Positions 44,295 to 54,436 of a stretch of 64,000 bases of DNA are shown here, one piece after another. Every line of letters starts with the position of its first letter. Position 1 is the stretch's first letter. The DNA comes from Zarea fungicola. Taxonomy: Eukaryota; Ascomycota; Sordariomycetes; Hypocreales; Cordycipitaceae. The stretch covers positions 124,001 through 188,000 of the forward strand of contig FWCC01000122.1 in NCBI GenBank assembly GCA_900169235.1. The letters run 5' to 3'. The notes beneath the pieces were generated by a model. The model was given only the letters and a program-made list of their open reading frames with translations. It ran no database searches and was not told where the DNA came from. A program made the position numbers and the translations under genes.

Positions 44295-45639
44295 TTTGTG
44301 GGTTGTGGTGTTGTTTCTTGAAGTTCTGCTAGAGACTCTGAAAGTGTTCATATAAGAAAAAGGAAGAGGGTAATGAGTTTGTGATGTGAGTATATGAGTG
44401 TGTGATATGGAAAATAAAACAAAAAATTCAAAGGACTCATGATGGTGCTTTATAGTCTAGGGAGCATTGAATCTCCTGCAGGCTGAAGGCAATATTCGTC
44501 ATGGTGTTGGTTTCTAGAATCATGGTGAATCCGCTGGCAACTTACAAAGCCGTGGATTTCGAAGCAGGTGTTGGGTAGCTTGGAACCCACTGGAAGTCGT
44601 CAGATGGTGCTAGAATCTTCCACTAAAACTGGCCAGTCCGGTGAGCTTCCTGCGTCAAACCATGAACCTATAGCGGTAATTACATTTCTGACTAGAATAA
44701 TGAATGTTAAAGACGTAAAAACAGCTTTGGTTCTATGATGAAAATTATTTTCTTCATCTTTCCCATGTCAGATTGAATCCATGACATATAGTGGCTGACC
44801 TAGCCACAGTCCCAAATAGGAAATGCAGATCTTTTGCGATGACGTCACGGCCCTGAGATGGTGGAAACCTCATCCTTCAGTTTGCGAGTGGTACCGGATA
44901 CTAAAGCGCGGGGACGGGGTGTCGATTGATTCATCACATTTCATGGCTGGGTACTCTGGGGAATTCCATGTACGTAGTGAGCGCATCGTGGTGACACTTC
45001 GCGGCCGGGGCATCGCGAGTGGCCACTTGCATATCAGTGGACAGTCCTCAATATACTAGCAATGCTAAAGCCCAGAAGTTTCTTGTCTATAAACAGTAGA
45101 ATGCACAGCCACAGTACGACAACATTTGCTGTACTTGTAAAATTCGTGGTGTGGTTGTGACGCCAAACTGACCGAGCCCTCCACTTGTCAAGCCACACTT
45201 CTGCCGACGTGATGCCAGAGCCGGAGTCGAAGGACATAGAATCGTGGTTTCGGCCCGCTCGAGATTTTAGTCGATTGCCATTCTTGTTAAACCGTCGTGT
45301 GCAGGTAGTTCCATGGTTTACGTTTACAGTGATATGTATTTCGAGCGTGGAAAGTTCCCAATTAAGGATTAGCCAGCAGTGGCTGATCTGTGCAGTGGAA
45401 TCAACATCACCATATAGGAAGAACGATACCTCAGAGAGCCCCCTGCAACACATGAAGATATACATTGCTTTATAATAAAAGAAGCTAACAAAGCTGAAGT
45501 ATCGCATGTCATGTCCACCGGTGAGCCGCGTGCTCTGCTTATCCCACAAAAATCAATGCAGGTTGCACGGCAGATCTCTAATTGCCTTAGCGTATTTGCG
45601 GAGTACCTGTTCAAATTAGTCTCCAAACTGTCTCGCTCA
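44295..45639. other. intergenic, HSP30 promoter and YTH gene 3' region
   Basis: 1.3 kb, with the HSP30 control sites in the left 350 bp. ORFs such as 45034-45549 (-) have no recognisable domain or codon signature, so no gene is called. Confidence 0.45.
44449..44620 (-). promoter_or_regulatory. TATA box and heat-shock-element-like sites of HSP30
   Basis: On the minus strand TATAAA lies at 44454-44449, about 155 bp before the chosen start. Upstream of it are inverted GAA/TTC pairs: TTCTAGAA (44512-44519) and GAATCTTC (44613-44620), each a two-unit heat-shock element; three contiguous units, the strong form, were not seen. With this TATA position both candidate ATGs would be in the transcript. 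Confidence 0.45.
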
Positions 45640-47652
45640 TTAATATAAATAAATACCTCTCAGATCATCCACAAATCGTGCAGCTGATACGGTGTTGGAG
45701 TTGTGGTTCAGTAGCCCAAGTAGTCGTAATGCAACAGATGGCTCGAGTTCTGTACCGTCTCGAGCGATTTTTACTTCCCGATTTGAGTTCCAAGGATTAC
45801 GCAATCCTCTAGTGCGATAAAATGGTAGGCGGACAGTTGAGAGCCACTCAAGGTGGAAGGGTCTGCCCCATGTCTGCATCTCCTCGTCCACTTCTTCTGC
45901 ATATTTGCTGCTCGCGGCTTCGGCTTTGCCATGCATGGTTTCGCCTTCGTCATCATTACCCTCGACAGTATTCGATTCAACTTCCCAGAACATGGTTCCT
46001 CGTGCAGAATCGTCGATTACTCGGCCCTTTGGGGTATTATCTCTCGCCTCGATGGTAACGACTTTCAATGATTCGCTTTCGTCGGCTGTCTGGGCGTGCG
46101 ACGCAAATTGGATTGCGGCGTCTGGATCTTGGTTGATCTCGGACGCCATTCGAGCGAAGCCAAAATATTCACCAGATTTGTTCGCTGAAAAAATCAAGTA
46201 CACATTATCAGCGGTCTGTTGCCATGTATTGTTAGCGCATTCTACACGTCAATAGAGTCGCAATGCTATACCTTGAACGCATTATTGAGAAGCTCCTCGT
46301 TGTGCGATTGGGTTGCCCAAAGACCGGTCCTGACACTCAACTCCAAGTCCTCTCGGGTCAAGCTTTTGAGGACAAAGAATCGATCTTGACGGCCACTTGT
46401 GTCGCTGCCCTTTCTGTCAACAGAGTTCTCTGAAACTCGCCTCTCAGATGGGCTCGATCGGTCCAACTTTGGAGATGATGATTGCTCTAATCTATGCCCT
46501 GAAATAGTTGGAGAGGTAGGGCTACTTGTCCCAGCCGCGATGATGATTGGATTGTCCGATGCTCCATCGGCAGTAGTCTTTCGTAGTCGACAAACAAGCC
46601 GCACTGATTGAAACTTTGAGTCGTGAAGTATTTTTTGAGCATCCACGGATTCGTTTTCTTCCCTGAAATTGGCAAAGGCACAATTGCTCTTCGCTATCAA
46701 AAAGACAGACTGAAGCACTGGTGCCAACTCGCATATATGGCGTACGAGACTCATAAGATCGGTCTGGGGCGGAAGATTTCCGATCCATACAGCATGTCCT
46801 AATATATTATATTAGTTCTATAGAATGTATATTTGCGTAAGATTTGCCTTACCGCCTTGGTGTGGTTTTCTAGGCGGCCCGCGGAGAGGATTCTGTAGGC
46901 GACCAATATCTGCTTTATCGGCTTGTTAGTTATGGAGAACTGTATATTACTGCCAAATTAAAAATCGTACCTGATTGTGCCATTTGTTCCCTATGAGACC
47001 TGTTTGCTCTATTCGGTGACCGCCGAGCCTGGGGTCGCCAGGGAGGGTACACATATTCGTGTCGATTGACTATGTATTCTGGTCGTTGATGATTCTGGTT
47101 GTGAAACTGAGGTGGTTGCTGGTAATATCCAGGAGGCTGTTGATGGTTCATGACATATTGCATTGGATAGTAACTGACATTGTCTCGTTCCTGCAATGGC
47201 TGTTGCCCAGCATTTGCAGGGTAGTATTGATGCGTATGTGGCTGATGTACGTAGTATCCGGGGATCATCATCGATCCATGCTCTGGTCCAACGAAATGGT
47301 TGTGTGGCATGAGTTGCATGACTGGGTGCGAAGTCTGCTGGTTGTATTGAGGAAGGTGTCCCCTTGGTGGCGGTGGGTTTCGGTAGCCGCCACGAGGCAG
47401 CGCGTCAGCCATTCTTGTCATATGGAAGGACCCTCTATTATGTGCAGAAGATGGTGTATTTGTATCATGGGGTGTTTCGGCAGCTGGTGTTTGCTGTGCT
47501 GAAAGTGACTGCTCTGTTGCAGGTCCGGCACGTGTCACGGACTTGTGAGCTGACGGAGACTGTGCCAACGAAACAACTGCCTTGCTCTGATATTCTGAGG
47601 CCTTTGACTGCGGAATTGGTGGGGGAATTGGTGGAGAGGACATGTCGCCCAT
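45640..47652 (-). CDS. YTH-domain (m6A reader-like) RNA-binding protein with RRM
   Basis: Four exons on the minus strand: 47652-46971, 46909-46853, 46798-46272, 46215-45640 (introns 61, 54, 56 bp), product 613 aa as drawn. The N-terminal 230 residues are Pro/Gln/His/Tyr-rich and probably disordered. Exons 2-3 join to an RRM beginning GGHAVWIGNLPPQTDLMSLV (about aa 246-265) and reaching VRLVCRL. A Ser-rich linker leads to the YTH domain: DRFFVLKSLTREDLELSV, GLWATQ, the splice-restored NNAFKTADNVYLIFSANKS, GEYFGFARM, and after an acidic insertion WGRPFHLEWLSTVRLPFYRTRGLRNPW. YTH domains bind N6-methyladenosine; the tryptophans expected for the cage are present. The start is uncertain: 47652 is the first in-frame ATG, but the frame is open to about 47724 without one. 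The last codons may be spliced (donor at 45652), changing only three or four residues. Confidence 0.87.
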
Positions 47653-50600
47653 GCTGTGGTGCCCAGGTTCAAGGTTCGGTTTGAGGAAGAATTTTTCTAG
47701 ATTTTCTTCTTTGAGCCCGTCCAAACGTAAACATAAAGACGTTCAGTAAGTTTGGGCTAATAAACTCTTCACAGACGGGGATGTTTGCTAAATTTTGGTT
47801 CAGCTTCGAGAACGTCAGATAGTGAAAGTAAGCGAGCGGCGGTGTGAACTGGTTTGTCTAGGTCCTTCTAAAGACTGTTGTAGTATTGTAAGCAACACTC
47901 TACTACTGATTTGACGTAGAAAAGTTGCAAAGGGGGGTTCGTGTCGGCCACCTGCGCTTGCGGTTTAATATAGACCTCTGTTGAGAGATCCAGGACCCTC
48001 GTCAGTAATTTTCGAAAGCGAGTTACGCCTCAAAAATTAATGAAGTCGTTTTGCGAGCTTCAGAGGTAAAAAATGGGTTTGCAGTTGTCCTCGTCTTTTT
48101 TATCCCCTTTCCAATTGCTGGGAGCGTGCGTATTGGAGGATTATATTGGAAAGTATCGATCAAGTCCTGATAGGGCTGTTTGCCAGTGTCTGCCCACTGG
48201 GACTGATAAAGTGAGGCAAAGCTGCCGTTTTTGGTCGCAGTATTATCCTTGGCAGTTTTATCCAAATTCTCTCCCAGTGATATTGTGTAAGCAGAGAAGA
48301 TGGATGGATGGAAGCGTTGACGCAAGGATGCGCTAGAGAGCCTCGGCGGGTGTAAATAGGAAGTAGTCTCTTAAAAGAGAACCACCAAAAAATGCGGCGT
48401 CTCTTTAGAGGGAAGAACCGTTATGGAAACTGTGGAAGGAAAACGGTACAGACGCCTTATAACGTGTGGGATCAGCCTGGTTCGAGCTGTTCGGTCGGCC
48501 TTGGTTTGGGCCCTGATTTACAGCAAGGCTATTATTGAACAGCCAGAACCTTGTCTGTAGAACTGCCTGGAGGATCAGCGAGGTTTATAGGTAGGTAGCG
48601 AAAAGTTCGCCTACAGCGTTAAGAGCTCCTGGCCGTGTACCCAAAATTTGGTGTGGAGGCTGTATACGCGATCCGTGGCCTAGCATGTATAGTAGCTGTG
48701 CGTTTACAGGAACAGGGAATTTGTAGAGAGCGCCACGACGACTTTGCCACAGTCGCCGAATGGGAACCTTGGTTTTCTTCAAAGCCACAGGGTCAAGCGA
48801 ATTGAATTATATCGGGTGAACGAGGCGCTGTGGAATCGCTGAAGTGGGCGCGTTGGTGGACTCCACGGCGGCAAATAGAGAACGATGACGACGACGAAAA
48901 GAATAGGGGAATTGTACCAATAGAGTTAAATGTGCGAAAATGAGAAACTGGCGGATGATGTGGCCAACAGAGCGCCGATAGTTTAAAGGTGAGGATGAAT
49001 GTACAGGATCTCGGCGGGTCACACCTGGTCCATAGGGCGTTCTGCTATTCAACGGGTTCTTTAAATGGTATTAATCGGCAAGCACCATGCAGGTCAACGA
49101 AGTGGCATTTACAGGTAGAAAATTTTAGATATAAGTACCTGTTTCTATGTTTAGTTGGCCGTCAACTTGATGTCAGCAGGGCACCAGTACATGATCGGTT
49201 GCTTTAAACTGTATACGGCTGGGTAAAGCCTCCACTGTCAAAGACATGGAACATGGCAGAAAATAGTGACAAGTCGGAACAATTTTGTGCAACGCGCCAT
49301 GCTAATTGGGCTGGACTTTGACTTTTTGCCACTCCTGCGCATCCAGGAACGGTCTCTGGGCGAAAATTGGGGAGACGCCTAGGATGTTCCACCAGGCAAG
49401 CCACAGCAAAACCGGTTCTTTGAGCCTTGTGATGACAATGTGAGCACAAAGGCTGGGGCCACCCGCGCCAGGCCCGTTTCTTGGCGGAGACCTGTGGCTG
49501 AAGTGGATGGCCTGGACCAGCAAAATAATGTTGGGCACCATTCCCTGGGCCAGGATTCCTGGAACGGTAACTTTGTAGGTTGAAGCGGTCATTCCACTGT
49601 CTATACTGGTCCTGCCGACTTTCTCTCGGAAGGCATGCAAATTTTTTTAATAAAATTGAAAAAAAAAAAAAAAATTTGGCTCGCCCTCCTGGATTGGCGA
49701 GCTAAGTATAGAGAATGTGGCTGTATAACGAAACGGTGGCAATGTCGTACTTGGGAAACCAAAGCAACCTTCATCGCAGGCATCACTTGCAGGTAGCATG
49801 CGCGCCGTGTCACTAGCTAGCAGTAATTCAAATGGTGACGCGGATTATTTTTGTGCCTTGCGAGTGTATGTACAGTCCCAGTGATTCGATAGATTTCCAA
49901 CAGACGGTGGACAGGCATTGTGGCTGATCACTCCCAGTAACAGCTCGGCCGCCACACCCACATCGGAACGGGGGTCGTGTGGCGGCTACGTGGAGGCCCA
50001 ATCCCAGCTGCTGGTCACATTTCCGTTTCGGACAGCGTCGTTGATCATGGTGTTTCTCTGACGTATGTGTGGCACAGGACCCTTATTATCGGATTAGCCT
50101 AGGTGCAATCTCTCATGCTCACGTTTATGGGCTATTGAATGACATGCGGTTACTTGGTATTTTTCGGATGGCTATGGGTATTATTTGTTACCATATCTGA
50201 TGCTCGATTTGAAGTTGTATTAGAAAGCTTGCTGTCGTAGGTAGCAAGTGAGCACCAAGGGCCAACTCTGGTGGGAGAATGGAGCTTTGCGTTGTCATCT
50301 ATGTGTTGTCGTCATCTTGGACAGGAATGCGGATTGAGAATTCCCATTGATTTTCGAACGCATATATCAGATATGCATTCATGTGAGACGATCGGATTTC
50401 GCTAGGTTTGTCGCGCACATCATGATATCATCATCTTTGCATGCTCATCCACATTGGGGCAGCCTCATCGTCTGATGTGCTCTGCAACTGAGGCTCCAAT
50501 CGATAACAAAAAGCTTCGCGAGGCTACCGGAAGTGTAGCCGCACACCCATCAATCTCTAACCAGTAGGTTATGTACTCCCTCCGTACAAAAGTGTGAAAA

Positions 50601-52984
50601 CTGAACCCTTGGCACGTGCTAGACCCTTTCCGTCCACGCCAGCCCCGCCGTGAGGACCCTTGATATTCTTGGTTACGGGAGCCCAGGGGACTTCTGTCAG
50701 GGTTCGGGGCAGGGATCAATTCAGGGATTTATTAGCCGTGCAGGCTGGGGCGTGCACCAGCCGGAATAAAAGCTCCGGGCATGTTCACAGAGGAAACATT
50801 GCAAGCAGGATAAAGGACATCCTTGCGAAAATGAGTTGAATCTTTTGTGGCTTATTTCTATTAATTGCAATGAGGTCGAGAAGTGTTACGAAATCTCTTA
50901 TGCCATTTAAGAGTATCTATGTATGTTGCCATGTCCGCGTCGTGAAAAAACCGCCAGGCAGCTATGATGCCAATCTCACAGGAAGATTTCACGTGACGCA
51001 GAAATCCAGAAATTGGTAGGATGCGGCCGAGACGCATTGGAAAAGCAACGAAAATTGTGTTTCAAGTGTCAATTTTATTGAGCGCCTGGTTGCTTCGTGC
51101 AGATACCTTCAGAGGCGCATACTAGGCCCATCATCACTCGACCCACACCGCAGACCGCTGGGTTATGACGACATGAACCCTACCCCGAAACATGCACTTC
51201 TGGCAAACTGAATTGAAAATTGATTTTCGTTCGGAATAGCCCAGATGTATGTAGATCCAGATTCCCCGACGATTGCAGTCTACAGCACCGCCACACAAAA
51301 CATGGCAACAGCATAAATGAGTCACAACGTAGAACAGTGATGTATTTCGCACAGCGGATGTCAGAGCTTGAGATGAGATCCTTGCTTGGGCCATGGCCAG
51401 CCACAGAAACACTTATACCCCAAGCTGCCAATGAGAGGTTCATGCAAGTAATTGAATTACTGCCTGTGCTAGATAGGAACCATGTGACCACGGAACCCGC
51501 TGCGAAACGCAACCAACTTGGATAATTCTGCACCTTACTCCATAATCCTTGCGCCTTTCTGGCACAGAACTGGCTTGAAGAGTACTGGAAGCGACCAGAA
51601 AAGGAATGACGAAGGAGTCCTCAGCCACAAGGACCTGGGTATATTGCTGGGTCAAGCCACTGAAAACAAGGCAAAACAAGAGGTCTTGGCCCCGCTCTTG
51701 CCCGTGTCCACAGAACAGAGTCAGGGTTCTGTATCCTTGTTTGAACAGCAAACCTGCTTTCCATATGCTCCAAATATAAAATGAAAAATTTGCCAGTGTC
51801 TAGCATGATTTCTCGATGTCGTGGAAAGTATTGCGCATAAATGTGCCAACAGATTTTTTACTTGGTTTCTCTCTGCTCGCTGCTGTACATGCGTAGCTTT
51901 GTTGTCGAGCGACGCCAGCTGTTGCCCCCATAGCCCACCAGACCGTCCCACTGCTGCACAAATAACGGCTTGCTTACATGTGTTCAGCACTCATGCACCC
52001 TCCGAAAAATTGCGTTGCTAATAAGTGTTTAAAATATGTACTGCAGAGCTATAAACATGCATCTGAGTTTGCGTGGGTTGGTGATGGTCGTAACGTTGGG
52101 CGTTTCAGAATATTCATCACCGAAATCCACGTCACAGAGTCAGCAAATGAGCGACATGCTTGGCGATAGGAAATTAACACGAAATACGCCGGATATGTGA
52201 TGGGGATGCTTTGTCCCAAGATAAATATGTTGCAAAAACACCACTGCGTGTATTCAAATAATACCGAGTAGGGAGTGGATACTCTGTCTCTCATCCATCT
52301 CCACTACGAAAATTAACTGCAATGTTCTATAGGGTAGGTTATGTTACCTGCTCAGCAGTATATCGAACTGATAACGTGCTCTCGCCTGTGAGAAAAGAGT
52401 CTTCGTTCCAGAAAGATTTCACACTAAATCCGAAATCCAGAGCTGTTATGCTCGAAATTTAGGATTAATAGGCTTAGCTCCAAGCCAGAAGTTCGTAATG
52501 ACGGCGGCTCTGCTGTCTTCATCGAAACATTTGTAAAATGATGAACATCCATAGCCGTTGCTGGAATTTCTCATGACATAATCTCCACACAGTTCAAGAT
52601 GCATTGAATCTAGCATGAAAAAAGACGTCCGTGACAATCAACTGGATTAAATGAGTAATCCACACCTGTAGTCAGGCATTAAAATACAAGCACGCGCAAT
52701 GGACAGTCAGAAACAGTGGCTTAAGGTTCATGGCGAGCAGTACAATCCGACAAAGAGAGCTCTGCCCAGACACTTCATACTCCAAATGTCATCCGTCAGC
52801 ATGTGATCCCCGGAGATAAAATCCCAGGAGAACTCATACACACAAATAATACCACAATATGTAAACTCCGCATGGTAAAATCCAAATTCATTAGTCGGCA
52901 GTTACACCGTGAAACATAACAATCCATTTGTAAGCCTCAAGCTGTATAATGAGCACAGTTGTTGTACATATGCAGCTCAATCCC
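47653..52984. other. 5.3-kb gene-free stretch
   Basis: The longest gap in the window. ORFs of 60-117 codons occur on both strands (for example 49302-49640 and 51180-51533, minus) but overlap freely, lack domains, and give no join to a larger frame. The left end should hold the 5' leader and promoter of the YTH gene. Simple sequence includes A(16) at 49659-49674, next to a 7-bp stem with 10-base loop (49679-49702). I see no transposon ends or tRNA. Confidence 0.5.
49659..49674. repeat. poly(A) tract, 16 bases
   Basis: A homopolymer A run in AT-rich surroundings (49641-49676). No flanking target duplication was found that would mark a retroposed tail. Confidence 0.75.
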
Positions 52985-53846
52985 TCAATCCTTCTTCAGC
53001 GGCACAAAGACCTCTTCAATACCCGTCTTGGAGACAATCAACATCTGCAGAGAATCACCGACTTCGATATGGCGCTCCGCCGCCCCGTCAAATGCATCCT
53101 TAATAATCGTCTCAACCTGTGTCCGCGACAGAGGCTGGCGCGGGCGCTCCTTGAGGTCGTGGCCAGTCCCACTCTCAGGAATGTATTGGTTGCGGAAGTT
53201 AACTTGGTTATCGAGGAAAGGCATGATTAAACTGGCAGCGGCGCCGCCAGCGCGGCACTGCTCACGCTCGTAGCTACCGACAGGGTCGTACGAGTATACG
53301 GCGCCGACACCCTCCTCATCGAGGCCACCAAGCATAGCATGAGTGTAGTAGGGGAAAAATCGTTTTCCGTAGAGAATCGTAGACAGGCGCTTGGCGCAGG
53401 CGTTGAGGGACATGGGCTTGCCGTGGCGGTAACGGTAGATCTTGCAGATTGTGTCAAGGCGGTCGCGGAGGGCCTCGCCGTCGGCCGCGAAGCCGCAGAC
53501 AGATAGGACTATGCTTGCATCATCTTGAGAGGCGTTCGTTCCGCCAATCTTGAAAACTTTGGGGGACATGCGGGAGTTGATGCTGTATCCGCTTGTGTGT
53601 CGAGTGTCGCCAGCCATGATGGTAAAGTCAGCACCCGCGATACCGAGAGTCGAACCACCGTTATCAGTGTATCTAGCCGCACTCTGTCAGCATAACATGC
53701 AGCACAAAAGGAAACATATTTCAAAGTGGCTGGATCCAGACGCACGGGTTGAAGCGATGCTCGCGCGGGTCGCCAGCTTGCTTGGGAACGTCTGAGAAAG
53801 AATAATTAGGCCCATTCATGAGCGGGCTTTGGCTGAACATGGCCAT
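52985..53846 (-). CDS. PRE7: 20S proteasome subunit beta-6
   Basis: Two exons on the minus strand: 53846-53746 and 53672-52985 (intron 73 bp, GTGCGT donor, GCTAG acceptor), product 262 aa against 241 in yeast Pre7. The splice gives HRFNPYTDNGGSTLGIAGADF, then MAGDTRHTSGYSINSR, CGFAADGEAL, LYGKRFFPYYTHAMLGGLDEEG and the highly conserved DPVGSYEREQCRAGGAAASLIMPFLDNQVNF. The subunit belongs to the inner beta ring and is non-catalytic: the position of the active-site threonine is not processed. The extra length is in a loop around GTGHDLKERPRQ and in the N-terminus. It is head-to-head with STT4, with 590 bp between the start codons. Confidence 0.96.
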
Positions 53847-54436
53847 TGTGACTGTGTGGACGTATTATGAAGCTTTTCTTAGCTAGAGAAGAGACCGAGC
53901 AGTTGTTTTGAAGTGCTGCGTGGATAGAATCGATGGCGTTTGATTGTTGGGATAGGATGTGCAGGCAGAAGGAACTTGCTCTGCAAAGAGGTCGCTGGCT
54001 GGAGCACGCGTCCTGTTGGAGCCTTGCCACATAGCTACCCTTCTTCAAGGCTGAGCCACAGCGTTGAGCCACAGCGGGGAGCCACAGCGCTTTGCAAGCC
54101 ACTGGCGAAGGAAAGTGACTAAGCTACCTAGCTGCTAATCGGCCGGACCTGGGGCAAAGCTACGGTCCGCTTGCCTGACAGCTACAGAGGTACCTGTGTC
54201 GTAATGTGCTAGCTTCAATCTTCGACTGGCTAGCCACTCAGCCCCTGGCCTCTATGCAGATGCAGAGCGCCACGCATGTTTGCTCGTCAACAATACATCG
54301 GCACCTGTGACCTCGGCAAAAGATTTATTCATCTGCACGATTTCTCAGGTCCTCCTTGGCAGCTTGTCCCATTTTCGTCGCCTGCTCTCGTCACATCTGT
54401 TACTGGCCTGCTGCGTTTGGCTGCAACACAGACATC
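53847..54436. promoter_or_regulatory. bidirectional promoter region of PRE7 and STT4
   Basis: 590 bp shared by two divergent housekeeping genes. TTGCCAC at 54024-54030 matches seven bases of the Rpn4/PACE proteasome element (GGTGGCAAA) read on the minus strand, about 180 bp from PRE7. A triple 13-bp-spaced repeat lies at 54053-54089. In filamentous fungi an Rpn4 role for such sites is not something I can assert. Confidence 0.4.
54053..54089. repeat. three GAGCCACAGCG units at 13-bp spacing
   Basis: Exact 11-bp copies start at 54053, 54066 and 54079, separated by two variable bases (TT, GG). They lie between PRE7 and STT4. The spacing is a little over one helical turn, so it could be a clustered factor site or simply a short tandem duplication. 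Confidence 0.8.

Noticed and set aside
49679..49702. 7-bp stem (GCTCGCC/GGCGAGC) with a 10-base loop beside a poly(A) run
   Set aside because: Too short to distinguish from chance, and no transcript or gene context gives it a role.
50576..50585. CTCCCTCCGT, resembling Stowaway-type MITE ends
   Set aside because: No inverted partner was found within several kilobases, so the ten bases are not evidence of an element.
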